Below are positions 55,501 through 61,835 of a DNA stretch of 64,000 bases, piece by piece. How positions within the stretch are numbered: the stretch's first letter is position 1; each line of letters opens with the position of its first letter. The position numbers were made by a program, and so were the translations under genes. The stretch spans positions 1 through 64,000 of the forward strand of contig CALVEV010000018.1 of assembly GCA_944326685.1 (NCBI GenBank). Direction: 5' to 3'. This DNA comes from Candidatus Gastranaerophilales bacterium (GTDB taxonomy: Bacteria > Cyanobacteriota > Vampirovibrionia > Gastranaerophilales > Gastranaerophilaceae). The notes under the pieces are model-generated. The model worked only from the letters and a program-made list of their open reading frames with translations, was not told where the DNA came from and searched no databases.

Positions 55501-56004
55501 TGTTTCAGAAGAAGTAATAAAATAATCTAAATTAGATTTTACACGTTTTATATTTGGATTTGTTTCCTTATCCAATTGTTTCATATCTAAACGAGATAAT
55601 ATATTATCTCTTGATGACATAATTGATTTTTCATCATCTGTTAATTCTTTTTTATTATTAAAAACTTTATTCATTAATGGTGTGTATTTTTCTTGCACTA
55701 TAGGATTTGATATAGCTAATGATTGTTTTGCAGCATCATGCAACTTAGATTTCCAATCATTTTTTGATTGTTTACCTAAATCAATATTAGTTCCATATTT
55801 AAGATCATCAGCAACATCAAGTAAAAATTTAACATTATTTTCACCAGACTCTTTTGATAAATTATCAATTGCTTTATTTATTTTAATTTGGTTATTTTCA
55901 GTTAATGAATAATTATTATCTTTTTTTAATTGTTCTACTGTATTTCTATCTTCACGACGTCCTTTAAACTTTGGTTGAGACGGAGTAAATAAATTTAACT
56001 TCAT
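49531..56004 (-). CDS. Giant protein with papain-like catalytic motifs, otherwise unknown
   Basis: The largest gene of the window (2157 residues). It begins MKLNLFTPSQPKFKGRRE, with an F-K-G tag, and has no signal peptide or membrane helix. NQKSHGMCAAIS (Gln226, Cys232) matches the oxyanion-Gln/nucleophile-Cys spacing of papain. GGHAQYVAEI (His937) and DNTWG (Asn957) match the papain His and Asn segments. Between them lie about 700 helical, Lys/Asn/Asp-rich residues; about 1200 more, also mostly helical, follow. A cysteine protease or transglutaminase-like effector is possible, but only from these motifs. AAGGA precedes the ATG, and it forms its own unit ending at a terminator. Confidence 0.7.
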   Translation of the reverse strand: MKLNLFTPSQPKFKGRREDRNTVEQLKKDNNYSLTENNQIKINKAIDNLSKESGENNVKFLLDVADDLKYGTNIDLGKQSKNDWKSKLHDAAKQSLAISNPIVQEKYTPLMNKVFNNKKELTDDEKSIMSSRDNILSRLDMKQLDKETNPNIKRVKSNLDYFITSSETPIKQKKYVLNRLDYFMSDKYKINPQLEGKKTQVLAEMINDLVVDTPESKVPNIKAINQKSHGMCAAISIARKTMAYEDKPSYVDNLLSELDDTPHVMIYDKTQLGKGQRIPVDKVDIDFDAAQKKGYRIVDASTLQWMNIANNYGASNKPQMYYVPFDTENFGAEYDNHFMNLMEDKDLATKHKYYQALLVSKEAIGNAKKMQINKDISTSESIQNKEKDMKYLQNINQQLKSDVREVLPNATDKEIHNITSKLLSLKKGTSSEIDQVKDGTAKYHFIPNEESKMKDKKVKEFLLSTNTNINSSALEKNVTNIRELIETSNSIQKDLHPSNSQAAKMSNARKLYTAAAAYRNQVKVSLTDKNYKIDKMIKYDVNDNETLLSENLSKVVNHIQKTGDKNYINHFAAVLGVEPKKEDVLENMKELKVGVDTLLTKTLDQGYSLLGFGDRKHALLSEVSGMKALVASGDKQTLADSAFSMGLAKPDKAKVLKEYTKFEKTLANGATDKEYTQIFNKMGYKSQLQAFADSYNLVMDAVRNPEDDYNQAILSSFNQANNIPEGSSQEESMKKLMAIGKSFNNLSTNISFVRSLMTVRDENNKILNSAFADDAVLNVMEKKGEIIPEKELIPLRDRFDKIDKLRSEDEFSSRQGKISDPSLYKLTSGEKDTLKRISKSINKMYSEVNKEEAFVLNEIRKPLEEHSRKVGVSTGSYWAPQISGGLNAEKEVKIIQQMTDRKYQSTLDIEKAFDKIKNNPHSGVTGSSVFHDRMGGHAQYVAEISPINGKDVLYHDNTWGASELENTWVDSEGVKHTDYSDNRGGRTGYITNDKYRNGNYVEDLMYKSGEVIPEIPKSKALKKFSKNNEGFKFAILYDVILPGDDGSVKRVAGELKDTIFSPTNEYVEDLKDYASNMTQAEIREQIDKNKKAGVSYHQDFEKIEKRLYTDNFNKGIDSEADYNALADNDPIKVNFEKVALTRSFPKGVDWKELAKANTVEEVKAFEKQRDENARSYFDYAFGKEPKVLYSYALNKSKNKAYSIISDALRNNKIKLKDKEKVEIIKNTAMYEGDEIKQFDGSLKNTIGFMVNKTLKQFDKVVPDSDSAQKAKEEIKENLTKSLSDELYFNEEDVNNTSTKFKALSAYIDRKYNPETNADFVKEYRRLQDMTTEEFKKETSDVTHKDLGIKDYTGYEMLRRFKASDEKTESTLRNVMFQKELLKDVQLSETKPSYKYHKLYKHQQGALYINADPNTGKGGRTFDDLYRDFNYSLSTLNYEKLFNKNKEHARRNYNMFPAYPKIEVLNQDAFSKVEDVINNMLVSSVSTINQKKSTLKVYNLHDNLSKEINSLSDSSRLSSKQVARINNLAGEFVTRCYNDPDIKKSYDSASSILELDKNATGADYKKAFAGMDQEINNLKTITPEKFIKDSIKNDVNNLNKSFDSVLITVNPRYKNDIKEDLNELVSEVLKSDISRYNTGDKREYLSQKIDKYSINKKNFGLTKANYLNGLDADINIIKQSKVASVDNKNMSAQTQNIFNIMYNQLLEYVPEDKQTEFEQNVTSLANSEKKLTKKEIQASVRDYVDVNSKHGSAFVNTIHMLNSASMLEKTYLHNINDALANINTKTNEFVKGNIKPEYQNSVVASVNDFVKLSLNQKNNYNPDNVQDANDKLISDYKKYHIANTPEKILENFLLLSAKDGPVHSKDKDVSKNAKLELSSTEALLNSVLTISDLVSVQEALMEAVKTGNASAVAEKFSNYDVPLQDPKTKSIITMDSPFSIDYMVKHLILNNNDDTAVMFIDKLGLADKFIKAENELFDVNDAKTDINDVVDIIETTADIQKKSEETFKPLLDPSINDNKDYLKVVDSLKKEFIEKTKDSTDQDNVKLYLEALDNAKKVVDANPNIPKKIIFEQYIGLASSTVANNANGAIQDIQQGLVVLDKMYRLINKLDIPEYSPAHNEREIFNKKYSEYEEYNNTKLIAASKKSNSSMQITTELL

Positions 56005-56110
56005 AATTTTTCCTTATACACACTTTCGCACTTTTTGTTTTAAAACAATGCACAGGATATTTTTTGCTAATTTATTACAAAACATTAAGAAATATGTGTA
56101 AAAAATACAC

Positions 56111-56140
56111 TAAAAAAGAGGATACTTTATAGTACCCTCT
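56111..56140 (-). terminator. Terminator after the coiled-coil exported protein gene
   Basis: Stem AGAGGGTACT/AGTATCCTCT (one G-U pair) with a 4-base loop on the minus strand, followed by TTTTTTAGTG. It separates this gene from the 2157-residue gene. Confidence 0.8.
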
Positions 56141-56166
56141 CTAAATAATAGATAGTTAAATTAAAA

Positions 56167-56574
56167 TTAAATCATATTTTTTCTAATTTTTTCTTTTGCT
56201 TTATCAATTGCATTAATTCTTTTTTGAACTGCATTAATTTGTTTCTTTAATGCATTTCTTTCGTTTTTAACTAATTTATACTGAGCATCAACATCAGCAT
56301 ATTTAGTTTTAAGATTTAATAAATCATTTCTAATATCAACTTGAGCATTATCTAATTGTAAAATAGCATTTTGAATATTACCATTTCCTAATGCTTCTTC
56401 AGCTTGAGGAACACCTGTTGCCTTAACAGCAGACTGAACTGGGGTAGCTTTTGGAGTTTGAGAAGACGAAATACTTGGTGCTTCATCAAAATTTAGAGGT
56501 GTAAAAGCATTTCCGTCAGCAAAAGAAACACCTGAACATAGTAATAAACAAGCAGTTAAAATTATCTTCTTCAT
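56167..56574 (-). CDS. Small exported coiled-coil protein
   Basis: A 135-residue protein with signal peptide MKKIILTACLLLCSGVSFA. Residues about 25-55 are low-complexity (Pro/Ser/Thr/Ala); residues about 60-135 form a charged coiled coil (VDIRNDLLNLKTKYADVDAQ and ALKKQINAVQKRINAIDKAK). The ATG at 56574 is chosen over one 6 bases upstream because GGAG stands 8 bases before it. A periplasmic structural or adaptor role is possible; no family recognised. Confidence 0.7.
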   Translation of the reverse strand: MKKIILTACLLLCSGVSFADGNAFTPLNFDEAPSISSSQTPKATPVQSAVKATGVPQAEEALGNGNIQNAILQLDNAQVDIRNDLLNLKTKYADVDAQYKLVKNERNALKKQINAVQKRINAIDKAKEKIRKNMI

Positions 56575-56663
56575 AAACATATCTCCATTAATTATAAGTT
56601 AAAATTACATTATTATAATAGTATATTTTAAAATAATTCCAATCATTCATTTGATTGAATTTG

Positions 56664-57359
56664 TTATATATCTAGCTTATAACCGCCACCATAAATAGTT
56701 GTAATATATTTTTTATCACCGGAGATTTTTGCTATTTTACTTCTTAAATGTCTAACATGAACTCGTATCGTTTCAACATCATCATCAGGCTCATAACCCC
56801 ATATTTCCTTTAGTATTTTTGCTGATGAAACCATATTTCCATGATTTTGGAATAGTAAGTTGAATATATCAAATTCAATAGGCGTAAGCTTTGCAATATT
56901 ATCATTAATTTTTACACTGTATGTTTCAGGTAAAAGAGTAATTTCTTTATATATCAATAATTCTTTAACAGCAACTGATTCAGGAATTTGATTTGAACGC
57001 TTTAACAAAGCTCTTACACGGACTTTTAATTCTTCCATTTCAAAAGGTTTAACAAGGTAATCATCAACACCTATATCAAAACCTTTAACCTTATCATTCA
57101 ATTGTGACAATGCTGTTAACATTAAGATTGGCACTTTTTTTAAATCAGGATGCTGTCTCATTCTCTGAGCAACAGTATAGCCATCAACATCAGGCATCAT
57201 TACATCCAAAATAACCAAAGATGGTAACTCTTGCTTTGCAACGGCAAAACCTTCTATTCCATCAAAGGCTTGAACTACACTATAACCATTCAATTCTAAA
57301 TTTATTTTTATTAGCTCATTAATCGCTACATCATCATCTATAACTAATATTTTATTCAT
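56664..57359 (-). CDS. OmpR/PhoB-family response regulator
   Basis: A 231-residue regulator. Receiver: ILVIDDDVAIN, phospho-acceptor Asp in LVILDVMMPDVDG, LMLTAL, and Lys in DDYLVKPF. Winged-helix output at about 135-230: LTPIEFDIFNLLFQN and VETIRVHVRHLRSKI, ending TIYGGGYKLDI. The ATG at 57359 gives the normal length; an upstream TTG would add 22 unlikely residues. No kinase gene is adjacent. It is divergent from the P-loop kinase gene with a 92-base shared region. The ribosome site is weak. Confidence 0.93.
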   Translation of the reverse strand: MNKILVIDDDVAINELIKINLELNGYSVVQAFDGIEGFAVAKQELPSLVILDVMMPDVDGYTVAQRMRQHPDLKKVPILMLTALSQLNDKVKGFDIGVDDYLVKPFEMEELKVRVRALLKRSNQIPESVAVKELLIYKEITLLPETYSVKINDNIAKLTPIEFDIFNLLFQNHGNMVSSAKILKEIWGYEPDDDVETIRVHVRHLRSKIAKISGDKKYITTIYGGGYKLDI

Positions 57360-57451
57360 ATTTTTATAATAATATAAAAAAATCTTAAATAAATACTGGA
57401 AATTTTTTTTTGTCCCTAGTATCATATAATAACATAGTTGAGAAACATAGT

Positions 57452-58339
57452 ATGAATAACGATAATATGACAGATGGGATGTCTGATTTAATATCCCAAG
57501 AGATTCACTCTAAAGATAAAATATATAAACCCGACTTTAATCAAAAAACCGGTAGAGAATTGCTTGCGTTTTACCTCCAAACGAAGTTTAAGCAGATTCT
57601 TGCTTATGATAAAAAAGCGGATATTCCTGTGTTCATAAATATTAAACCGGATTTTATTGCCAGATTTTCAAAACGTCTTATTAATAACCCTAATAAGCGT
57701 TTTTTAATAGGAATTACAGGGGAATCAGCTTCTGGAAAATCAACTATTTGTAATGAAATTGAAAACGTTATCAAAAATTTTGAATTACCTGTTTCAATTA
57801 TTACTACAGATAATTATTTTAATGATATTTCTGATTTAATATCTAAATATGGTGGTTTTGATAACCTTAGAGATAATGGATATGATATAGATTCGCCTCA
57901 AAACTTCCAATTAGAACTTTTAAGACAAGATTTAGAAAAAATTTCAATGGGAGAAGATATTTATACTCCGGAATATTTACCAAATGGAACAGGTGTTTCT
58001 GTTCCTTTATCAAAATTTGTTAAATCTGAGAAAATCATTGTTGTTGAAGGTATGGCAACAATGTATGAAGGAATTAAAGACTTGTTTGATATAAAAATTT
58101 ATATTGAAACTGATATTGACGTAAGAAGACGAAGATTTTTAACTAGAGCCTGTGATGAAAGAAATCAAGATATGGAAAATGCTCTTAAGCATTGGGAATA
58201 TATTTTATCTGCAGGTCAAAAATATATTATTCCAGCAAGAAAAGATATGGATATTATATTAAATGGGGATTCAAGTTTAGATTATTTCTCACAAATTTTA
58301 GAATATATCCACACTATTACAAATAACTTTGAGCAATAA
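57452..58339 (+). CDS. Uridine kinase/phosphoribulokinase-like P-loop protein
   Basis: A 295-residue protein. About 80 N-terminal residues are unassigned; the kinase core starts with LIGITGESASGKST (Walker A), followed by IITTDNYFNDISDL and IIVVEGMATMYEG, matching the uridine-kinase family layout with the substrate-binding TDNY segment and lid Arg residues (VRRRRFLTRACDERNQ). It may phosphorylate a nucleoside or a related compound; the N-terminal extension is not typical of Udk. The ATG at 57452 is preferred to the TTG at 57410. Confidence 0.78.
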   Translation: MNNDNMTDGMSDLISQEIHSKDKIYKPDFNQKTGRELLAFYLQTKFKQILAYDKKADIPVFINIKPDFIARFSKRLINNPNKRFLIGITGESASGKSTICNEIENVIKNFELPVSIITTDNYFNDISDLISKYGGFDNLRDNGYDIDSPQNFQLELLRQDLEKISMGEDIYTPEYLPNGTGVSVPLSKFVKSEKIIVVEGMATMYEGIKDLFDIKIYIETDIDVRRRRFLTRACDERNQDMENALKHWEYILSAGQKYIIPARKDMDIILNGDSSLDYFSQILEYIHTITNNFEQ

Positions 58340-58378
58340 ATCATTCTTTTAATTAATATACAGTATTTTTAGTTCATG

Positions 58379-58384
58379 TATAAT
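58379..58384 (+). promoter_or_regulatory. -10 box TATAAT before the OppD-like gene
   Basis: TATAAT-AAAACT-ATG: six bases to the start codon at 58391 and no Shine-Dalgarno. An upstream ATG at 58376 overlaps the box, so a leaderless start at 58391 is favoured. Confidence 0.5.
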
Positions 58385-58390
58385 AAAACT

Positions 58391-59353
58391 ATGAACTTAT
58401 TAGAAATTAAAAATTATTCTATATCCTTTCGTTGTGAATCAGGAATATACACGACATTGAATAATATTAATTTGAATATTCCACCAAAATCAATGGTTTC
58501 GCTAGTTGGAGAATCAGGTTGTGGTAAAAGTATGACTGCAATGAGTATTCTTAAACTTTTACCCAAAAATGCAATTATAGACTCTGGAGAAATAATATTT
58601 AAAAATAAAAATATTATAGAGCTATCAAACTCAGAAATGCAAAAAATTAGAGGCTCAAAAATTGCACTTATACCACAAGATCCAATGACATCATTAAATC
58701 CACTATATACCATTGGTAATCAACTACTTGAAGTTATCAATAAAAACAAAGACATTACAAAAGAAGATGCAATAAAAAAAGCAATTGAAGTTTTAGATAT
58801 TGTAAAAATACCGAAAGCCAAAGAAAAACTGAATTCATATCCTCACGAATTTTCTGGCGGAATGAAACAAAGAGCAATAATTGCAATGGCATTAGCTACT
58901 AATGCCGAATTAATTATTGCAGATGAGCCAACAACAGCACTTGACGTAACAATCCAAGCTCAAATTATGAATATCTTAAATGATATAAAAGAAAATTTAG
59001 ATACATCTATTTTATTAATCTCACACGAATTAAATCTTGTTGGTCAATATTCAGATGAAATAAATGTAATGTATTCTGGTAGAGTTGTGGAGAAAGCAAA
59101 TTCTAAAAGAATTTTTGAAAACCCTTTACATCCTTATACAATAGCACTATTAAATTCATTACCTGCTAATAATGAAGGTAAAGAACTTAAAACTATAGAA
59201 GGACAACCTCCAAACATTCAAGAGATTATAACAGGATGTCGCTTTAATCCTAGATGCACAAAAATGATTGATAAAATATGTAATGTAAAAAGTCCGGTTC
59301 TTAAAGAAGTAGAACCGAACCATTATGTTGAATGTTATTTATATGAAATATAA
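58391..59353 (+). CDS. Oligopeptide/nickel-type ABC transporter ATP-binding protein (OppD/DppD-like)
   Basis: A 320-residue ABC ATPase with Walker A GESGCGKSMTAMSIL, LIPQDPMTSLNP, signature FSGGMKQRAIIAMAL, Walker B LIIADEPTTALD and switch His in ISHELN. The C-terminal oligo_HPY region (CRFNPRCTKMIDKIC) is typical of peptide and nickel importers. No permease, OppF-like partner or binding protein lies within the window, so it is an orphan ATPase that would serve permeases encoded elsewhere. Confidence 0.9.
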   Translation: MNLLEIKNYSISFRCESGIYTTLNNINLNIPPKSMVSLVGESGCGKSMTAMSILKLLPKNAIIDSGEIIFKNKNIIELSNSEMQKIRGSKIALIPQDPMTSLNPLYTIGNQLLEVINKNKDITKEDAIKKAIEVLDIVKIPKAKEKLNSYPHEFSGGMKQRAIIAMALATNAELIIADEPTTALDVTIQAQIMNILNDIKENLDTSILLISHELNLVGQYSDEINVMYSGRVVEKANSKRIFENPLHPYTIALLNSLPANNEGKELKTIEGQPPNIQEIITGCRFNPRCTKMIDKICNVKSPVLKEVEPNHYVECYLYEI

Positions 59354-59355
59354 AA

Positions 59356-59682
59356 CTAATGTCTAACAGGAACTCTTACTAAATGACCTTGATCATCAAA
59401 AGATCGTTCTAATACAATAGCCTTATTTTCATCTCTATTTTTATAGATATAATATAAAACCATATCTGCACCAACCAAAACAAAATTAAGCAGATATAAG
59501 AAGAATACCATATCAGGACTATATAATGCCTTATGAATCATTCCGCAAATATAACCAATTTCAACTAGCCATAAGAAAAATATACTTTTCCCTTTAACAT
59601 TCTTTGTTTTATATGTTTTAGCTACTTGGAAAGGCCAACTTGCCCCAAAACATATCATCATTCCGGCTTCAAAAATACTCAT
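59356..59682 (-). CDS. PQ-loop / SemiSWEET-like small membrane protein
   Basis: A 108-residue protein with three hydrophobic segments (about 5-20, 33-48 and 58-78). The segment SWPFQVAKTYKTKNVKGKS resembles the PQ-loop signature of SemiSWEET sugar carriers, which have three helices and work as dimers. A polar tail of about 30 residues (KAIVLERSFDDQGHLVRVPV) follows. AAAAGG precedes the ATG. Convergent with the OppD-like gene, 2 bases between stops. Substrate unknown. Confidence 0.72.
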   Translation of the reverse strand: MSIFEAGMMICFGASWPFQVAKTYKTKNVKGKSIFFLWLVEIGYICGMIHKALYSPDMVFFLYLLNFVLVGADMVLYYIYKNRDENKAIVLERSFDDQGHLVRVPVRH

Positions 59683-59824
59683 ACAAAAATCCTTTTTATT
59701 AAATGTAATTTACACACTTATTATAATACTTTTTTTTACGATTTCAACCCTTTAAAATAAAACTTAATTTATTCTTTATATGTTTATGTTATTTTATATA
59801 TTGTTTACTATAAGGAGAAAGATT

Positions 59825-60325
59825 ATGGCAAAAGATAGCAGCTTCGACATTGTATCAGAATTTGACAGACAAGAACTTTTAAACGCAGTTGACCAAGTAA
59901 AAAGAGATTTACAATCAAGATTTGACTTAAAAAATTCTAACTCAGATATTGAATTAGAAGCAGACAAAACAATCACTATTACAACTAGTGATGATATGAA
60001 ATTGAGAAACATTTATGACATTCTTCAAACCAAATTAGTTAAAAGAGGTTTGAGTATAAGAATATTAGACGCACAACCTGTAGAAAATGCTCTAGGGGGT
60101 AATGTTAGACAAGTTTATAAATTAAAAAAAGGCTTAACTCAAGAATTAGCTAAAAAAATTGTAGCAGATATAAAAGATTCTAAACTAAAAGTTCAAGCCT
60201 CAATTCAAGGCGACCAAGTAAGAGTAACAGGTAAAAGCAAAGACGACTTACAGGAAGTTATTAAACTATTAAGAGGAAACGAAGAAAAATATGATTATCC
60301 TCTACAGTTTACAAATTATAGATAA
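59825..60325 (+). CDS. yajQ: YajQ-family nucleotide-binding protein
   Basis: A 166-residue protein typical of the YajQ/UPF0234 family: SSFDIVSEFDRQELLNAVDQ at the start, then a double ferredoxin-like fold with KLVKRGLSIRILD and IKDSKLKVQASIQGDQVRVT. Family members bind nucleotides, and one binds cyclic di-GMP. AAGGAGAAA fixes the ATG at 59825; an upstream ATG would add 15 hydrophobic residues and is ignored. Given several cyclic di-GMP proteins here, a receptor role is possible but unproven. Confidence 0.93.
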   Translation: MAKDSSFDIVSEFDRQELLNAVDQVKRDLQSRFDLKNSNSDIELEADKTITITTSDDMKLRNIYDILQTKLVKRGLSIRILDAQPVENALGGNVRQVYKLKKGLTQELAKKIVADIKDSKLKVQASIQGDQVRVTGKSKDDLQEVIKLLRGNEEKYDYPLQFTNYR

Positions 60326-60344
60326 ACAAATACATTTATAACAG

Positions 60345-60375
60345 AACCGGCAGATGATCAATCTGCCGGTTTTAA
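60345..60375. terminator. Terminator between yajQ and the Met/Gly-rich gene
   Basis: Perfect 11-bp stem AACCGGCAGAT/ATCTGCCGGTT with a 5-base loop (60345-60371) between two convergent genes. T runs after it are short, so efficiency is uncertain. Confidence 0.7.
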
Positions 60376-60401
60376 GGTTAAATTAAATTTTATAATATTG
60401 A

Positions 60402-61208
60402 TTAATAACTTGTTGATTCTTCTAAGTCAGCCTTACCACTAGATGATAATGAACGCCACAATCTTTCAAATAATCCATATTGTTGAGCATCACCAGTCAT
60501 ATATGAGATAGCTTCTTTAGATGACGGTTGTTTATTTCCACCCCAAGAACTTATCATTGTCATAAATTCACCATCACCATGTTCTTCAATATCTGCAACT
60601 AAATTTGTTCCGTTAACTTGCTGATAATTTGCTACTAGTTGATTTTTGAATGACTTCAGTTTATTACTTATTCTATTACCATTATCATCATATTCTTCTC
60701 CAACTGAAGCTTCATATACATCACATAACTGTTTATACAAATCACATGCTGCACGCATATTATTATCTTGAATATATGTTTTTAATCTTACAAGACTTTC
60801 ATTTAAATCGATACCAGCTGCTGCTAGAACACTTCTATTACCTCTTTGATCAAAAGTAAATTGTGTTTGTCTATCATCATTGTTAGTATAAATATCATAC
60901 ATTCTGTTATTTAATATTTTCATATTATCAACATATTTTTTGACATATTCTTCATCTGCGTACCATCCCATCATAGGCATTCCCATTCCCATACCCATGC
61001 CTGGCATCATACCCATTCCACCCATCATTGGAGTTCCCATACCCATCACGGATGGTGCTGTTCCCATTGGAGCATTGTATGGAGATCCAAAAATTGAGTA
61101 TTCGGATTCGTAATATCGGCTTGGCATAGGCCTATTTAAGAATTGGAATTGTCCCTGAGCATCCATATTTGGATTCGCCTTAGGAATTGTTAATGTTTGA
61201 TCTGACAT
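60402..61208 (-). CDS. Unknown protein with Met/Gly-rich segment
   Basis: A 268-residue protein without signal peptide. Residues about 45-85 are a Met/Gly/Pro low-complexity stretch (MGMGMGMPMMGW type). The remainder looks helical and acidic, with YADEEYVKKYVDNMKILNNR, LVRLKTYIQDNNMRAACDLY and a C-terminal GLFERLWRSLSSSGKADLEE. Tyr and Gln are frequent near the N-terminus. A strong AGGAGG precedes the ATG. It is divergent from the frameshifted gene at 61413, sharing a control region with two palindromes. No family recognised. Confidence 0.65.
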   Translation of the reverse strand: MSDQTLTIPKANPNMDAQGQFQFLNRPMPSRYYESEYSIFGSPYNAPMGTAPSVMGMGTPMMGGMGMMPGMGMGMGMPMMGWYADEEYVKKYVDNMKILNNRMYDIYTNNDDRQTQFTFDQRGNRSVLAAAGIDLNESLVRLKTYIQDNNMRAACDLYKQLCDVYEASVGEEYDDNGNRISNKLKSFKNQLVANYQQVNGTNLVADIEEHGDGEFMTMISSWGGNKQPSSKEAISYMTGDAQQYGLFERLWRSLSSSGKADLEESTSY

Positions 61209-61305
61209 ACAAACCTCCTAGTATAACCTAACCTTATAATTATTAATTTAACCTTTACTCTTATATAAAGTATTTCTTTTATTGAGAATTGACTATTTTT
61301 ATTTA

Positions 61306-61319
61306 TTTTGTTAACAAAA
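61306..61319. promoter_or_regulatory. 14-bp perfect palindrome TTTTGTTAACAAAA
   Basis: Lies in the 204-base divergent region between the Met/Gly-rich gene and the frameshifted gene. TTGACT begins 17 bases before TAACAA (at 61311), so the palindrome overlaps a possible weak -10. Operator-like. Confidence 0.4.
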
Positions 61320-61361
61320 CTTAATAAAATAGCAAACTTTGTAAAAATAAAGTTTTATTTA

Positions 61362-61379
61362 AATATCACTGGTGATATT
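61362..61379. promoter_or_regulatory. Operator-like inverted repeat AATATCAC-TG-GTGATATT
   Basis: Two exact 8-bp arms separated by two bases, 22 bases upstream of AGGAGG for the frameshifted gene. The spacing is too short for an RNA loop, so a protein-binding site is more likely. Confidence 0.55.
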
Positions 61380-61412
61380 AAGTGTAGGTAAATAAAACTA
61401 GGAGGATACCTA

Positions 61413-61801
61413 ATGGTTAGAAGCGTAAGCGGTATGCCTTTTAAAGCAATGCAAAATGTAAAGGCAGTGACATCGCGTAATGTAACTGGAACTTATTTTA
61501 AAGGGGAGAAAAACTCGTAGCGAAAGCTAAAGATTCAACAAAAATCGGTTATTGGAGAGCAGCATTTTCAAGGTTAACAAACGAACAAATCAAAAATGTA
61601 AATGAAACAGGTAAATTAAATGGGAATGTAAAATTCCGTTCAAATGGTCAAGGTGGTTATATTATTGTTCCTAATATTATGAATGTATCTGTTGGGACAA
61701 AAACACTACCTGCAGGTTTTGAATTAAAGAAAAATTTCTTAGGTTTTACCTGCGTTGTACCTAAAGATTCTGAAAGTATTTTATTAAAAAAGAGTAAATA
61801 G
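61413..61801 (+). pseudogene. Frameshifted small gene (about 128 residues if restored)
   Basis: AGGAGG precedes ATG 61413, which opens a 35-codon frame ending at TAG 61518 with ...NVTGTYFKGEKNS. One frame back, an open stretch runs to TAG 61799: GEKLVAKAKDSTKIGYWRA, ... KFRSNGQGGYIIVPNIMNVS, ... GFTCVVPKDSESILLKKSK. Neither frame alone makes sense; adding one base in GGGG or AAAAA (61503-61513) joins them into a basic protein of about 128 residues. The second part has no start codon of its own. Either a real frameshift, a sequencing error in the homopolymers, or a recoding site (GAG-AAA-AAC). No family recognised; it carries a Y-F-K-G tag-like motif. Confidence 0.65.
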
Positions 61802-61803
61802 TA

Positions 61804-61831
61804 TTAAGGGTTACCTTGAGGTAACCCTTAA
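61804..61831. terminator. Terminator between the frameshifted gene and clpB
   Basis: Perfect 12-bp stem TTAAGGGTTACC/GGTAACCCTTAA with TTGA loop between convergent genes. The stem is strong, the T tract moderate. Confidence 0.75.
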
Positions 61832-61835
61832 ATAA

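Noticed and set aside
61499..61516. Programmed -1 frameshift site in the small gene
   Set aside because: The slippery run reads G-AAA-AAC rather than a canonical X-XXY-YYZ heptamer, and no strong downstream hairpin is evident. A simple indel explains it better, so it is listed as a pseudogene.
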